Positions 8,601-16,617 are shown, counted from the first letter of the stretch. The stretch is 19,143 nucleotides of DNA from Ectocarpus siliculosus (GCA_000310025.1 FN648759.1:27498-46640); one strand, 5' to 3'. Numbers and translations are program-made. Notes: generated by a model from the letters alone, not told the origin.

Positions 8601-11600
8601 GTGTAGAGAGAATCCAAGATACCGTCCACCCGAGGGAGAGGTTGTCCATCCAAGTCCACCAGGGCGTTGAGTCGTTTGTAGTTGACGGTGATGCGAACCG
8701 ATCCGTCCTTCTTGGGGATGACGACCAGGGGAGAAGCCCAGGGAGAAGTGGAATGCTGAATGAGCCCTGCCGCTAAATACTGGTCCAAGACGGCATCCAC
8801 TTTCTTCTGCATTAACGGGTTAATACGATACGGGCGTGATGCGACGGGCTTCGTCCCTGCGGGGACAGAAAGAGTGAATGGCATGACGGTGCAGGAACCA
8901 AAATCGGTTTTCGAAGTAGAGAACACGTCGGAATACTCAACAAGGGCGTCGGCCAAACGATCAATAGCCTCCGGTGTCCATCCCGGGTTGTGTAGATCGA
9001 AAGCGATGTCGTGCATATGTGCGGGCAGCTTGGTCCACAATCGCAGAAAACTGGAGCGCTGGGCCTCGGAGAAGCGGTCAAGCAGTTCTTGCGGAGGCGG
9101 CTTCGGAGGAGGCGGGGCGGAGGCTGGGTCCGGAGAGCGGCGAGTCCCGGACTTGGGGCCAACGGCATTGACCCGATGCGGTGATGTAGAGGACGGGGGG
9201 GCGGTGGGAGTCGAAGATGGAGCCGCCTTCAGGGTTTCTACCGGTACTCGTAATAGCGGTGCAGCAGACACGCCAATAACGTCGCCCGGCTCCAATTCGG
9301 CACAACCTGCAAGGGGAATACGCTGAAGACCATTGGAAACAAATGCATCGGGGGACGAAAGTGCACCCACTTCAGGTCGGAACGATACGAGATATTCGCC
9401 GATCAGCGCAGGCATGCCCGAAGAACGGACGAGGTCCACCTCAACAAGGGCAGGCTCCGGCCCCAAGGAAATGCCCGAGCTCCCTGCATATTTGAGGTGA
9501 AACGAAGAGGCAGGAGCGTCGTCGTGTGTAGCGTAAACACAAGCGCCAGCGGTGAAACGTGGAGAGAGCGTGAGCTCGCCCATAACCCGGCCGTCCGGTC
9601 CAGGGTGGGGGAGGGTGGTGAACACTCGAGAGTTGAACCGCATCCAGCTATCGCGACCCAGAAGCACGGCGTGCCCCATGGCTGCATCTGGAACAACGCA
9701 GGCCCAGACCGCCAACGAAGCGGTAGCTCGAGCTCCATGAAGAAAATTAACGGTGAGACGAACTGACCGAGTGGTCACAAGGGCGGGTCCATCACCAAAC
9801 CCACCCCAACGACGAGAGGGCGAAACACGAACGCTGCCAGCTGTCAAGGCTCCAGCAGCTATCATGGCGGTGACCACGGAGTCGGACACAAAAGACGCAG
9901 GAGACCCAGAGTCCAGCAGTGCCACTCGCGCGAGTTGAGAAGTGGCTGTAGGTCCGCCATGCAGCAGAACCCGGGTGGTGTAAGAGTCCGAGTCCAACAG
10001 GAGCGTGCCGCCGACCAGATCGGGCCCGTGTTCCAGAAGAGGAGGTTGGTCTGCACAAGCGGAGGTCGAGGCCACCAGATGAACACCAGAAGCATGGTCC
10101 CCCGGAGCGTCCAAACGGAGACAAGCTGGGTCTTCACCCCGGTCCTCCCGTGACGACGAACCGGCCGCGGTAGCAACCTCGTGGATGCGTCTACGGCCAT
10201 GGGGAAGAGGCTGCGAAATGGGGGGGGTGGGGGAAGTGGAGGCGGGGAGAGCTTCGCCAGACAGGGGATGATCCCGCAAAAGGCGCCGAACTTCCATCAA
10301 AGCTTTTCCCAACAAGTTTTTACCGCTAGACGCCCACTTGGATGAAATGCTAGCCTCCGGAAAGCATGCAGACATGCCGATACCCCAAACACGATCAAAG
10401 GGGCTGGCTTCCGCAAGGAGGCGGGTACCCGTCTCCAGTAAATGTTGTGTCATGTCGTGGTTCTGAGCGAATTTGGCAGACGACCCCGTAAGCACGATCT
10501 CTTCTCGACGACGCTCCCATTCGGCATAGTCAAAAGGACGTACGTTACGACCCAAGTACTTGTGTGTCTTAGGATCGGTTGCAGCCATGATTTTGTCATA
10601 CGACGTCATATCCCCAAACAACTTCGCTTTTTCAGACATCATAAATTGCTCACCACATGAATAACGTACCCCCAGTACGTCAAAAGCCGAGGGAGTCCAT
10701 TGCGAGAACACAGACGGAGGTTTCCAGAAGAGGAGGACGTCATCCGAAGCGTACTCGCATTTGTCATCAAACGGCGGAGCCGGTGCAGGGCGGAGGGGCA
10801 AAGAGCGGGCACCAGGCACGGGCGGGGGTGAGCCAAGCGGACGGGTCCTCATCTCCGACGGGGAGGACCCAGAAAGCGAGGGAGGAGCGGGCGAAGTCGT
10901 TCCGGTCCATGATCCGGAGGGCGGCCTACGAGCGGCGGCTCCGGCGAGGTCAATGTTAGCAGAGGCCATTCGGCTATGAGAGACCCGTTCGTTAGGAGAA
11001 GTCTTTCCTGCGGCAGACGAATGTGCGTGAATGGACGCAGGGCGCTCTGGACTACTCCCCCGTGACAAAGGAGCCGAACCTTCCACCGAATGGTGGGCAC
11101 TACCATCCGATCCCGATGGCAGTGGTGCAGTCAGCACGTTGTGTGCAGCAGAGGAAGACGCATTCGTATCAGGTGCTGTCACACGGGGGCAGCGGACGGT
11201 CGAAGACAACGAAAGCTGCGAAAGAGAAGGAGAATCGACAGGATCCCCGGCGAATGTAGAAGAAGGCTCGTGTGCTATCCGAGAAGAGGCCCGGCTGACA
11301 ACACCAGAAGAGTCTTGGCGAACAGTAGTAGACGAGGTTCTTGTTCCTTCTGTAACCCGAGACGACGAGGTGAGCAGGGGTGAACCGCTCGACGTCTTAC
11401 CTCCCTGTCGCCCACACCACAAAGGTTGTGCCGGAGTGGGTTTGTCATGTCCAATACCAGCAGACGATGAGGCGGGCGATGAGGAGGCGGGCCGAGAAAC
11501 TAAACGTGATTTGGGGACATCGGGAGTATCCAAAGAAGTAGGCTGTACACGAACATCTTGGGAGACTCCAAAAGGGTGCACGGTGGTTGCTGTTGACGGT

Positions 11601-11629
11601 AGTACCGGCTGAACTCCGCCATCGGCAAG
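5585..11629 (-). CDS. Pol polyprotein: NADAR, protease, RT, RNase H, integrase
   Basis: An open frame of 2014 codons directly follows the gag UGA in the same frame. It has no early ATG, so it is probably made by stop readthrough. Numbering from the GTG at 11581: Ser/Pro-rich linker 1-270; NADAR 280-436; retroviral-type aspartic protease about 520-690, with D557-S-G in LLDSGSPASFVS and LLGRDSW near 635; RT about 888-1140, with D1002 in FDLNSAFHQI and YLDD at 1062-1065; RNase H with D1217, E1259, D1284 and D1327; a linker of about 370 residues, Ser/Pro/Arg-rich in its first part; integrase zinc module HX5HX29CX2C (H1738, H1744, C1774, C1777); catalytic D1807, D1869, E1905, a perfect D,D(35)E spacing. 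The main frame departs from integrase homology near 5657 and stops at 5585, while homology continues in the -1 frame. All four enzyme cores look intact. Confidence 0.95.
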   Translation of the reverse strand, partial: LADGGVQPVLPSTATTVHPFGVSQDVRVQPTSLDTPDVPKSRLVSRPASSSPASSSAGIGHDKPTPAQPLWCGRQGGKTSSGSPLLTSSSRVTEGTRTSSTTVRQDSSGVVSRASSRIAHEPSSTFAGDPVDSPSLSQLSLSSTVRCPRVTAPDTNASSSAAHNVLTAPLPSGSDGSAHHSVEGSAPLSRGSSPERPASIHAHSSAAGKTSPNERVSHSRMASANIDLAGAAARRPPSGSWTGTTSPAPPSLSGSSPSEMRTRPLGSPPPVPGARSLPLRPAPAPPFDDKCEYASDDVLLFWKPPSVFSQWTPSAFDVLGVRYSCGEQFMMSEKAKLFGDMTSYDKIMAATDPKTHKYLGRNVRPFDYAEWERRREEIVLTGSSAKFAQNHDMTQHLLETGTRLLAEASPFDRVWGIGMSACFPEASISSKWASSGKNLLGKALMEVRRLLRDHPLSGEALPASTSPTPPISQPLPHGRRRIHEVATAAGSSSREDRGEDPACLRLDAPGDHASGVHLVASTSACADQPPLLEHGPDLVGGTLLLDSDSYTTRVLLHGGPTATSQLARVALLDSGSPASFVSDSVVTAMIAAGALTAGSVRVSPSRRWGGFGDGPALVTTRSVRLTVNFLHGARATASLAVWACVVPDAAMGHAVLLGRDSWMRFNSRVFTTLPHPGPDGRVMGELTLSPRFTAGACVYATHDDAPASSFHLKYAGSSGISLGPEPALVEVDLVRSSGMPALIGEYLVSFRPEVGALSSPDAFVSNGLQRIPLAGCAELEPGDVIGVSAAPLLRVPVETLKAAPSSTPTAPPSSTSPHRVNAVGPKSGTRRSPDPASAPPPPKPPPQELLDRFSEAQRSSFLRLWTKLPAHMHDIAFDLHNPGWTPEAIDRLADALVEYSDVFSTSKTDFGSCTVMPFTLSVPAGTKPVASRPYRINPLMQKKVDAVLDQYLAAGLIQHSTSPWASPLVVIPKKDGSVRITVNYKRLNALVDLDGQPLPRVDGILDSLYTGKVFSIFDLNSAFHQIVCDEDTVPLTAFCTPTQLFEWLRMPQGANASPSWFVKVINRVVHGLERVLAYLDDVICFDEEPLGHVLNMIEFFKRLRQYNLKLPPGKARVGATHANFLGHTISPAGVSPDGVKVRALTHMPPPTNVKQLRSLLGGLSYYRKFLQNLATKVRPLNSLLKQGVPFKYTPGMVKVVKTLLSELARPPILVFPDWAAVEDNSRPLRLCSDACIDGFGASLEQEQLDGSVRPIVYISRATLPAERNWTVLDLEAGGIVWAIKRLRGYLWSTKFIIYSDHKALESIGKVGEHNARVQRWLEFLSNFTYTLKYRKGSANGNADFLSRLPLPAQDTDTTGPDCIDGVDHAGVFLIRACGLNYHSSSTPEVGLGGLRPPCSAGVFSPPALQPSDFGDFRRHHPRLLDVRSDSPIDYQDSRRSSGVFVVSHVSTSPVPVSCLAPATSRGMSPAASLANRYVHVLSSLPERGPLISSRTRAKTTAASGGTVTGPTYFGRQPRATIVPRASSTARRPSRSRSTNKTIRTGTRPLPSSATSTSAFSSTASAPQVPSPASARAASSVLPSIQVSPGTSPRSMPPPAVTPRSATSPLVEAPRSPASSVGSLVSGLEPTDLDPSHLRACVQSFGTVDWAREQQRESECVVAMRFLSHGSPFPPPSDLLTLSAPLRSPRLDDVLALAAKTRLHTTDENVTLLVHKPAPSPIGRSGGRTTRLPDTGVPRVYVPMLMRPWVLHACHIAASFHLGVHRTQRLLERFYWWIGLDRSVRWWLRACLVCQARKTSRQTARWPVIAMPLPQGPGTVVGVDFFGPLPVTAKGNSYILLFTDRFSRRADMFAVTAAEFTAKGTAHIFVNQYMTKWGCPTTLLSDNGLQFCSKLSMAIYEMMKIKKVTTSSYHPQTNGGTERVNHTMAQMLAVVVNEQQNDWDIHLPHVEFAYNNSVNQSTGLAPNEIHIGRIPRLPLSVFDHPTVGGHPNSSTATWLSIVSAGPTTWSVSTTP
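10274..10744 (-). other. NADAR (YbiA/DUF1768-like) domain within Pol
   Basis: Pol residues about 280-436 carry the family's signature blocks in order: LLFWKPPSVFSQWTPSAF; a GEQFMMSEKAKLFGD block with the conserved Glu at 311; IMAATDPKTHKYLGR; a WERRREEIV block; LLETGTRLLAEASPFDRVWGIG with Trp399; then W...NLLGKALMEVRRLL (Asn422 onward). NADAR proteins are N-glycosidases and ADP-ribose-related hydrolases; bacterial YbiA cleaves riboflavin intermediates, and some members remove ADP-ribose from guanine in DNA. The length (about 157 residues) is typical and the key blocks are unbroken, so the domain looks active. It lies between the post-gag linker and the protease, so the protease could release it. 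Its role in the element is unknown. Confidence 0.9.
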
Positions 11630-11632
11630 TCA
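11630..11632 (-). promoter_or_regulatory. In-frame UGA between gag and pol (candidate readthrough stop)
   Basis: Gag ends AAG AAA UGA and is followed by CUU GCC GAU, still open in the same frame through all of pol. UGA followed by C is the leakiest stop context in eukaryotes (strongest as UGA-CUA; here UGA-CUU). No ATG opens pol: the first in-frame Met codon lies beyond 200 codons. Readthrough, as in murine leukaemia-type retroviruses, is the simplest way to make Gag-Pol. A point mutation in a single fused ORF is the alternative. Confidence 0.65.
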
Positions 11633-14600
11633 TTTCTTACCCTTCCAGCCCCTCTTAGCCGAAGTGGAAGTCTCCGACGAGGATTCTGTGTGTGAGGACT
11701 GTTTCATGTCCGATGTGTCAAATGAGCGGCGGGCTCGTCCGGAGGAGTGATTACGGGGTGGGTTGCGTCCTGTAGGGCGTCTATACGAGGTCATGCGCTT
11801 TTTCCACCGACTCCAAAGTGCGGGATCTTTTTCCATGCAGAGCTTGATGTCATTGTTAAGCAGGCCTGTGGCGTTAATGAAACCACGAGTACAGGATTTG
11901 AAGGAGTGATCTTCGCCTAAGCAGTTGAGGCACTTGCCCTTGTACAGCCGAAGCGCGTTGCGGCGGTCTTCAGCTGAGACCAAGGGGGTGAACAATGGCG
12001 GATCATTCTTGGTTAGAGCCATCTCACTAGCGACATTGTACACCTCTTGAAAGTGTCCTTGCAACGGCCAGTCGCTGTAGTGCAACAGAAAAGGGTCCCG
12101 ATCATCATTAGGCAGAGGGTCAACACTCATCACCGCAGCCGAAGAACCTCGGCTCCACGAAGGGGTCACCGACGAATGCAACGCCGAAGAAGCTACAGCA
12201 CGCGAAACCGCAGACGAACTCCTAGCATTCGTGGAAGACACCGAAAAAAAATCGTCCCCATGTACCGCCGGCGTGTGCGCGAATGCCCGCTTGTCCAACA
12301 CATCCCACATATCGTCCAAACACGAAGCATGTCGCCCAAAAGGGGCTTCCATGGAGAGCTGCTCATCCTTGTACACCTGTCCAGACACTACGGGAAACTG
12401 CTTCAACATGGAGTCTCGAACGGCTATCTGCACTTGTGCATCCGAAGGCTTGAACGCGTGATGAGAAACCATGACAGTCATGGCCAGAGCCTTATAGCGA
12501 CGAATGTATTCTCCGTACGTCTCGCCGGTGGACACGCCAAAACTACGAAGGCGATCGATCCCCGAGCTCTTGTCTTGAGTGTCCCAAGCGGCCGCCAATT
12601 TCTGGATAAAGAACGCGTACGTCGAGGGCCCGGCCGGTTCCTTGCGCAGATGGTTTTCTACCTGTTGGAAAGTGGCATCAAGAAATTCCAGCGTGGCACG
12701 GTTGGTGGTTTGACCTTCAACGACAGCAGCACGAACACGTTTGCGCAACAACGGGAGCCATCCTGCGACCCAGGTGGAGGAAGCGAAAGTCTGCTTGCGT
12801 TTGACGTCGCTTTTGTTGAGGATCTCGGTGACCACGCCCTTGCAGCTAGACGCGAAACGAGCAAATTCATCAGGATCAGAACCAAGGGGCAAGCGTGTGA
12901 CACTATCAAGTTGTTCCGGCTTCAGCTTGTCCATCTTGTCTTGAATGCGGATGGTGTCGGCCTCCGCTGCAGCGGCGTCCGCAGCGTCCAAAGCCTCCTG
13001 CCTCGTCCTCGCCCCCGTGGAAGACAAAGGCAAGCTAGCATCATCCTGAGGCAACGGCGATGTCGCGTTGGCCGGTGACGCCATGACGTGGCCGGTCGCC
13101 GGGCGAGGATCGATCGGGATAGACGTACGCGGGAGGGGGGGGGGCACCACCAAAGGCTGTTGTAGCAGAGCTGGGGCGGTCGACGCTGATGACACCACCA
13201 AAGGCTGTTGCGGCAGAGCTGGGGCGGTCGACGCTGATGACACCACCAAAGGCTGTTGCGGCAGAGCTGGGGCGGCCGGCGCTGATGACGATGACACTGC
13301 CGTGGCCCTGGCAGCTGCCTCATCGTGAACCTCGTACCCTGAACGAACTCCCGAGGAACTCGAAGCGTGGTCTTGCAATGGTGCCAAATGCGCCCGTGAC
13401 GAAAAGGGAGGGGCAGAAGGTGGCATGCTAGGGGCGTTCGAGGGCACAGAAGGTGGTACATTCGAGTCGGCAGCAGCATCCACAACTTGGCCAGGCGTTT
13501 GCGCGCGCAGGAGAGTGAGCACTTGTTCCAACAGCATTTCAGTACGGGAAGCCGAAGTCGAGGCGTGTGATGCAGCATTGCGTGGTGAACCAACCCGTTC
13601 GTCCAAAAGCAAGGAAGATGTGGGCTGATCTACCACGGTGTGTGTAGGGGCATGGCTTTTAACCGCGGCGGAATGTTCACGAAGTTGCATGTTGGCAAGT
13701 TTGAACGCCAAAGTAGACACGGGCGGCGGTCCTACATCAGCGGGGGGGAGCAAAACCGGTGGCGAAGAACAGAGTGAACCATCTTCTGAGGCAGTCTTAC
13801 GTTCCCCCAACAGCCCAGAACTACGAAAATCACACCGATCATACTGCACTTGCCTGCGACCCCGACCTGACTTCCGTCGCCCTTTGCCCCCTCGACCGCT
13901 GTCCGAGCTGGTCGCCCTGCTGTTGCCCCCGCTCCTCGTCTGGCTCCGGCTGCGGCTACGCCTACGCGAAGGCGTGTTGCTCCCGCGGCGGTCGCTGCTC
14001 CGGCTGCGACCACGCCGAGACGAAGGTGCATGACGTGGCTGGCGGTCGGTGCTCCGGCTCCGGCTCCGGCTCTCGCGGTGTCGACGCTTGGACGAAGATT
14101 CCGCGTACCCCCGCCCGCCATCTTCAACACCCGGCCCTCGCGAAGTGCGCTCGGCCGTCCCGCTCTTGGCCGTGGGGGCTTGATCACCCCAACGGCTCCT
14201 CCGGCTGGCGGAGGCAGGAGCCGCCGACAGACTGTAGTCCTTGGTCCCTCCGGAACCATGCGCACGGCGTGCAGAATCCTGCTGTGGGAGCTGCAGATCA
14301 TGCCGAAAATCGTCGTTGGTTGCCGTACGAGCTAGCGGCAACCGAATTCCCCCATTGTGCACCACCACCGCGGTTCCCTGGGGACCCTCGGTGAAGGAAG
14401 CCCTACGGAGAGCAGACACTAACAGAAACACACTCTGTCGTATGGACGGTTCTAGCTGGTCGAGGAACGGACTCGATACAAGATGTGCAAAACCAAGGTC
14501 TGTATAAGAGTCAGGACAGCGGTCACGCACGATTTGTTGGAGGCCAGCCCACGCAAAAAGGGCACTAGTTCGGTCAGCATCATGGAAGGTGATCACATCT

Positions 14601-16453
14601 GTGGGCGTGGAAAGGGGGCGGGACAGGAACGCTGTGTCTACTGCGTGAAACCTGTACTCCTCGGCTTCGTCGTCTGACGCGCCGTCGGCATCCCCGGCCG
14701 GCCCACCCAGCGTCACAGAAAACTGGGGAGCAGCAGCCACGTCCGGTGCCGCCTGGGGCGTGGGAGGGGGCACGACACGACGACGGGCGGGTCGCGAAAG
14801 CAGAGTTGAAGCTTGCGGCCGGTGCCCGAGGTCCTCCAGCCGCGATCGGAGCGCCCCTTGCTTCGCCCTAGCAGCCCGGACATACTCCTCGCGCGCCGCT
14901 AGTTCCGCTTTCTTCTGTGCAGCAGCCCGAGCAGCCTCGCGCTCCTCCTCCTGCTTCCTCGCAGCCTCCGCCAGAGCAGCCTCACGCTCCTCCTCCTGCC
15001 TCCTCGCAGCTTCCGCCAGAGCAGCCTCACGCTCCTTCGCCTGCTTCCTCGCAGCCTCCGCCAGAGCAGCCTGACGCTCCTCCTCCTGCTTCCTCGCATC
15101 ATCCGCCAGAGCAGCCTCACGCTCCTCCAGCAGCTTCCGCTCTTCCGCCGCCGCTACCTCGCTAGCCAGACCGCGGTGCCACATCTCGGTCAATTCTTGA
15201 AAGGCGGCGAACTCATCTTGCGACAAGTGCATCACCATGTCTTCCTGCGGGAGCGAGAAAGGGCGAGCGCAAATGGGGGAACCAGGAGACAAACGAGCTG
15301 CCCTGACCACGTCGCGCAGGGAGATCCGTCCAGCGGTGTACGCTTGTTCCAGGTCCGCCGGATCCGCCGTGGCGATGTTGTACCTCAGGTCATCAGCTGC
15401 GGACGCGCCTGGAGTGGACTCGCTCTCGTCGCCCGTCCCGGCCCCTGCAAGCAGCTCCGCGGTGGACGGCTCGCCCTCGGCCTCGTAATCAAGGATTTCC
15501 TCATTGCCGTCCATTAGTTCCACATATCCGCTGGACATGGTGTTCTCTTTTTTCAAAAAGACAGGGCCAGAGGAAGGGCAGCTACTATCGATTTTTACAA
15601 GTGCAGAACGGCCAGCAACAACAGTAGATGTGTCACCCCCAACCGCTGTTGCGACAGCAGAACCGATTGCAGCGGAAACAGTAAAGCGGGGCGTGATCGC
15701 GGTAGAAGCAAACCGAGGTCCATGCGAAAAACGGAGATACCCACAGGACAGCATACGCCCGGCGATAAAAGCTTGATGCACACGAGGTTGAAGCGGATCC
15801 AACCAAGCAGAAAAGGCGTCCAAAAGCACACCATGCCACGCATACACAGCAGTGGAAGCTAGCACAAAAGGACCGGTATTAAATGGGGACACGAGATTGT
15901 CCGACCAAAACACACGCAGAGCAGCACGGCGTTCCTCCGCAACAGGCGCCGAAGTGCGAGCAAAGACCGCTGTGGGTTTGCGCTGTTGAAAGGTTTCCAA
16001 TTCGAATGCCTTGAGGGTGAATGATGCTCCAAAAAAAATTTCCATGTGATTGCGAAAAATGGAGGGAAGGCTGGTGGGGCGGCTGACACCCAATTTGTGT
16101 GCACACAATGCTCTCCACGTCGAAACAAGCGGAGTCAAATCGGAGAGCACCACAGGGAAATCCGCGGACATCGGCCGGTACGCCGGCATGAATGCAGTAG
16201 AAGTGGTAGCGGACGCGGGAAGCATGTTATCATCTCGAGTCCCGCTACACAAAGACAGCAACTCCGGTTGCTTCATGCAAAGCGTGTCCGCCACCGAAAT
16301 AACTTCATGGACCGCCGATGCAGACAAAATAGCTTGGGAGGGGCGGCGAGCGTAGGAAAAATCACCTACAACATCGCGATGACCGCCGAGACGCGTATCC
16401 TTCGCAAGGTCCCAGTCCCGCGGGCGCTTAGCGAAAGCATCGCAAGCCAGCAT
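11630..16453 (-). CDS. Gag-like structural polyprotein with CCHC zinc knuckle
   Basis: 1607 codons from an ATG at 16453 (A at -3). A second ATG at 15538 has a better context (ACCATG) and would give 1302 residues, so the true start is uncertain. From the first ATG: 1-305 is an unrecognised but protein-like extension; about 431-525 is a highly charged Ala/Glu/Arg coiled coil made of 15-residue repeats (AALAEAARKQEEERE type); about 600-700 is an unrecognised globular part; 785-868 is an Arg/Ser-rich tract resembling splicing-factor RS domains; 1056-1103 holds three copies of a 16-residue Pro-rich unit; about 1170-1400 is helical and capsid-like; 1508-1521 is a CX2CX4HX4C knuckle (CLNCLGEDHSFKSC). 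The C-terminus is Ser/Thr-rich, ending in basic GWKGKK. Typical Ty3/gypsy Gag is 250-500 residues, so this one is exceptionally large. It forms the particle and binds RNA by family knowledge. Confidence 0.88.
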   Translation of the reverse strand: MLACDAFAKRPRDWDLAKDTRLGGHRDVVGDFSYARRPSQAILSASAVHEVISVADTLCMKQPELLSLCSGTRDDNMLPASATTSTAFMPAYRPMSADFPVVLSDLTPLVSTWRALCAHKLGVSRPTSLPSIFRNHMEIFFGASFTLKAFELETFQQRKPTAVFARTSAPVAEERRAALRVFWSDNLVSPFNTGPFVLASTAVYAWHGVLLDAFSAWLDPLQPRVHQAFIAGRMLSCGYLRFSHGPRFASTAITPRFTVSAAIGSAVATAVGGDTSTVVAGRSALVKIDSSCPSSGPVFLKKENTMSSGYVELMDGNEEILDYEAEGEPSTAELLAGAGTGDESESTPGASAADDLRYNIATADPADLEQAYTAGRISLRDVVRAARLSPGSPICARPFSLPQEDMVMHLSQDEFAAFQELTEMWHRGLASEVAAAEERKLLEEREAALADDARKQEEERQAALAEAARKQAKEREAALAEAARRQEEEREAALAEAARKQEEEREAARAAAQKKAELAAREEYVRAARAKQGALRSRLEDLGHRPQASTLLSRPARRRVVPPPTPQAAPDVAAAPQFSVTLGGPAGDADGASDDEAEEYRFHAVDTAFLSRPLSTPTDVITFHDADRTSALFAWAGLQQIVRDRCPDSYTDLGFAHLVSSPFLDQLEPSIRQSVFLLVSALRRASFTEGPQGTAVVVHNGGIRLPLARTATNDDFRHDLQLPQQDSARRAHGSGGTKDYSLSAAPASASRRSRWGDQAPTAKSGTAERTSRGPGVEDGGRGYAESSSKRRHRESRSRSRSTDRQPRHAPSSRRGRSRSSDRRGSNTPSRRRSRSRSQTRSGGNSRATSSDSGRGGKGRRKSGRGRRQVQYDRCDFRSSGLLGERKTASEDGSLCSSPPVLLPPADVGPPPVSTLAFKLANMQLREHSAAVKSHAPTHTVVDQPTSSLLLDERVGSPRNAASHASTSASRTEMLLEQVLTLLRAQTPGQVVDAAADSNVPPSVPSNAPSMPPSAPPFSSRAHLAPLQDHASSSSGVRSGYEVHDEAAARATAVSSSSAPAAPALPQQPLVVSSASTAPALPQQPLVVSSASTAPALLQQPLVVPPPLPRTSIPIDPRPATGHVMASPANATSPLPQDDASLPLSSTGARTRQEALDAADAAAAEADTIRIQDKMDKLKPEQLDSVTRLPLGSDPDEFARFASSCKGVVTEILNKSDVKRKQTFASSTWVAGWLPLLRKRVRAAVVEGQTTNRATLEFLDATFQQVENHLRKEPAGPSTYAFFIQKLAAAWDTQDKSSGIDRLRSFGVSTGETYGEYIRRYKALAMTVMVSHHAFKPSDAQVQIAVRDSMLKQFPVVSGQVYKDEQLSMEAPFGRHASCLDDMWDVLDKRAFAHTPAVHGDDFFSVSSTNARSSSAVSRAVASSALHSSVTPSWSRGSSAAVMSVDPLPNDDRDPFLLHYSDWPLQGHFQEVYNVASEMALTKNDPPLFTPLVSAEDRRNALRLYKGKCLNCLGEDHSFKSCTRGFINATGLLNNDIKLCMEKDPALWSRWKKRMTSYRRPTGRNPPRNHSSGRARRSFDTSDMKQSSHTESSSETSTSAKRGWKGKK
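13145..13288 (-). repeat. 48-bp tandem repeat in gag (3 copies)
   Basis: CACCACCAAAGG recurs at 13145, 13193 and 13241. The unit encodes APALPQQPLVVSSAST on the minus strand, a Pro-rich linker. The second and third units are almost identical, indicating recent expansion that keeps the frame. Confidence 0.9.
14929..15135 (-). repeat. 45-bp tandem repeat encoding the gag coiled coil
   Basis: GAGCAGCCT or a close variant recurs every 45 bp at 14929, 14974, 15019, 15064 and 15109. Each unit encodes 15 residues of an Ala/Glu/Arg/Lys-rich helix, so copy number can change without breaking the frame. Confidence 0.9.
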
Positions 16454-16599
16454 CCTCTACAAGAGAAGAAGCAGAGAAGGCTAAGTCTAGAATCTCGTGG
16501 GTGGTGAGACCAAATAACAAACAACCCCGTGATTGTGAAGAAAGCGTGACAACAACACACAGCAGTGTGGAGGCCGCGTCCAGCACCCGCTTACCGTGT
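16454..16599 (-). other. 5' leader of the retrotransposon
   Basis: Short untranslated stretch between the primer-binding site and the first gag ATG. I see no intron signal or upstream ORF I can defend. A packaging signal would be expected here by analogy only. Confidence 0.5.
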
Positions 16600-16616
16600 A
16601 ATGCCAGCTGACGCCA
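16600..16616 (-). other. Primer-binding site for a tRNA with 3' end GCTGACG-CCA
   Basis: On the element's strand TGGCGTCAGCTGGCATT starts one base after the LTR repeat. Its complement ends in CTGACGCCA, as a tRNA 3' end would: G discriminator plus CCA. A G discriminator and a GTCAGC-type acceptor 5' strand suggest tRNA-Ser, which is inference. How far pairing runs beyond about 11 bases cannot be told without the host tRNA. Confidence 0.7.
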
Positions 16617-16617
16617 A

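Noticed and set aside
12047-13078. 343-codon plus-strand frame opposite gag
   Set aside because: It is antisense to the well-supported gag frame. Its composition is what the complement of Ser/Arg/Ala-rich coding DNA yields, and no domain is visible.
12922-13593. 223-codon minus-strand frame overlapping gag
   Set aside because: A shifted reading of the gag Pro-rich repeat. Its repeated residues arise from the 48-bp DNA repeat.
14929-15135. Regular 45-bp repeats resembling a CRISPR array
   Set aside because: There are no unique spacers: the units are contiguous and keep the gag reading frame as a coiled coil.
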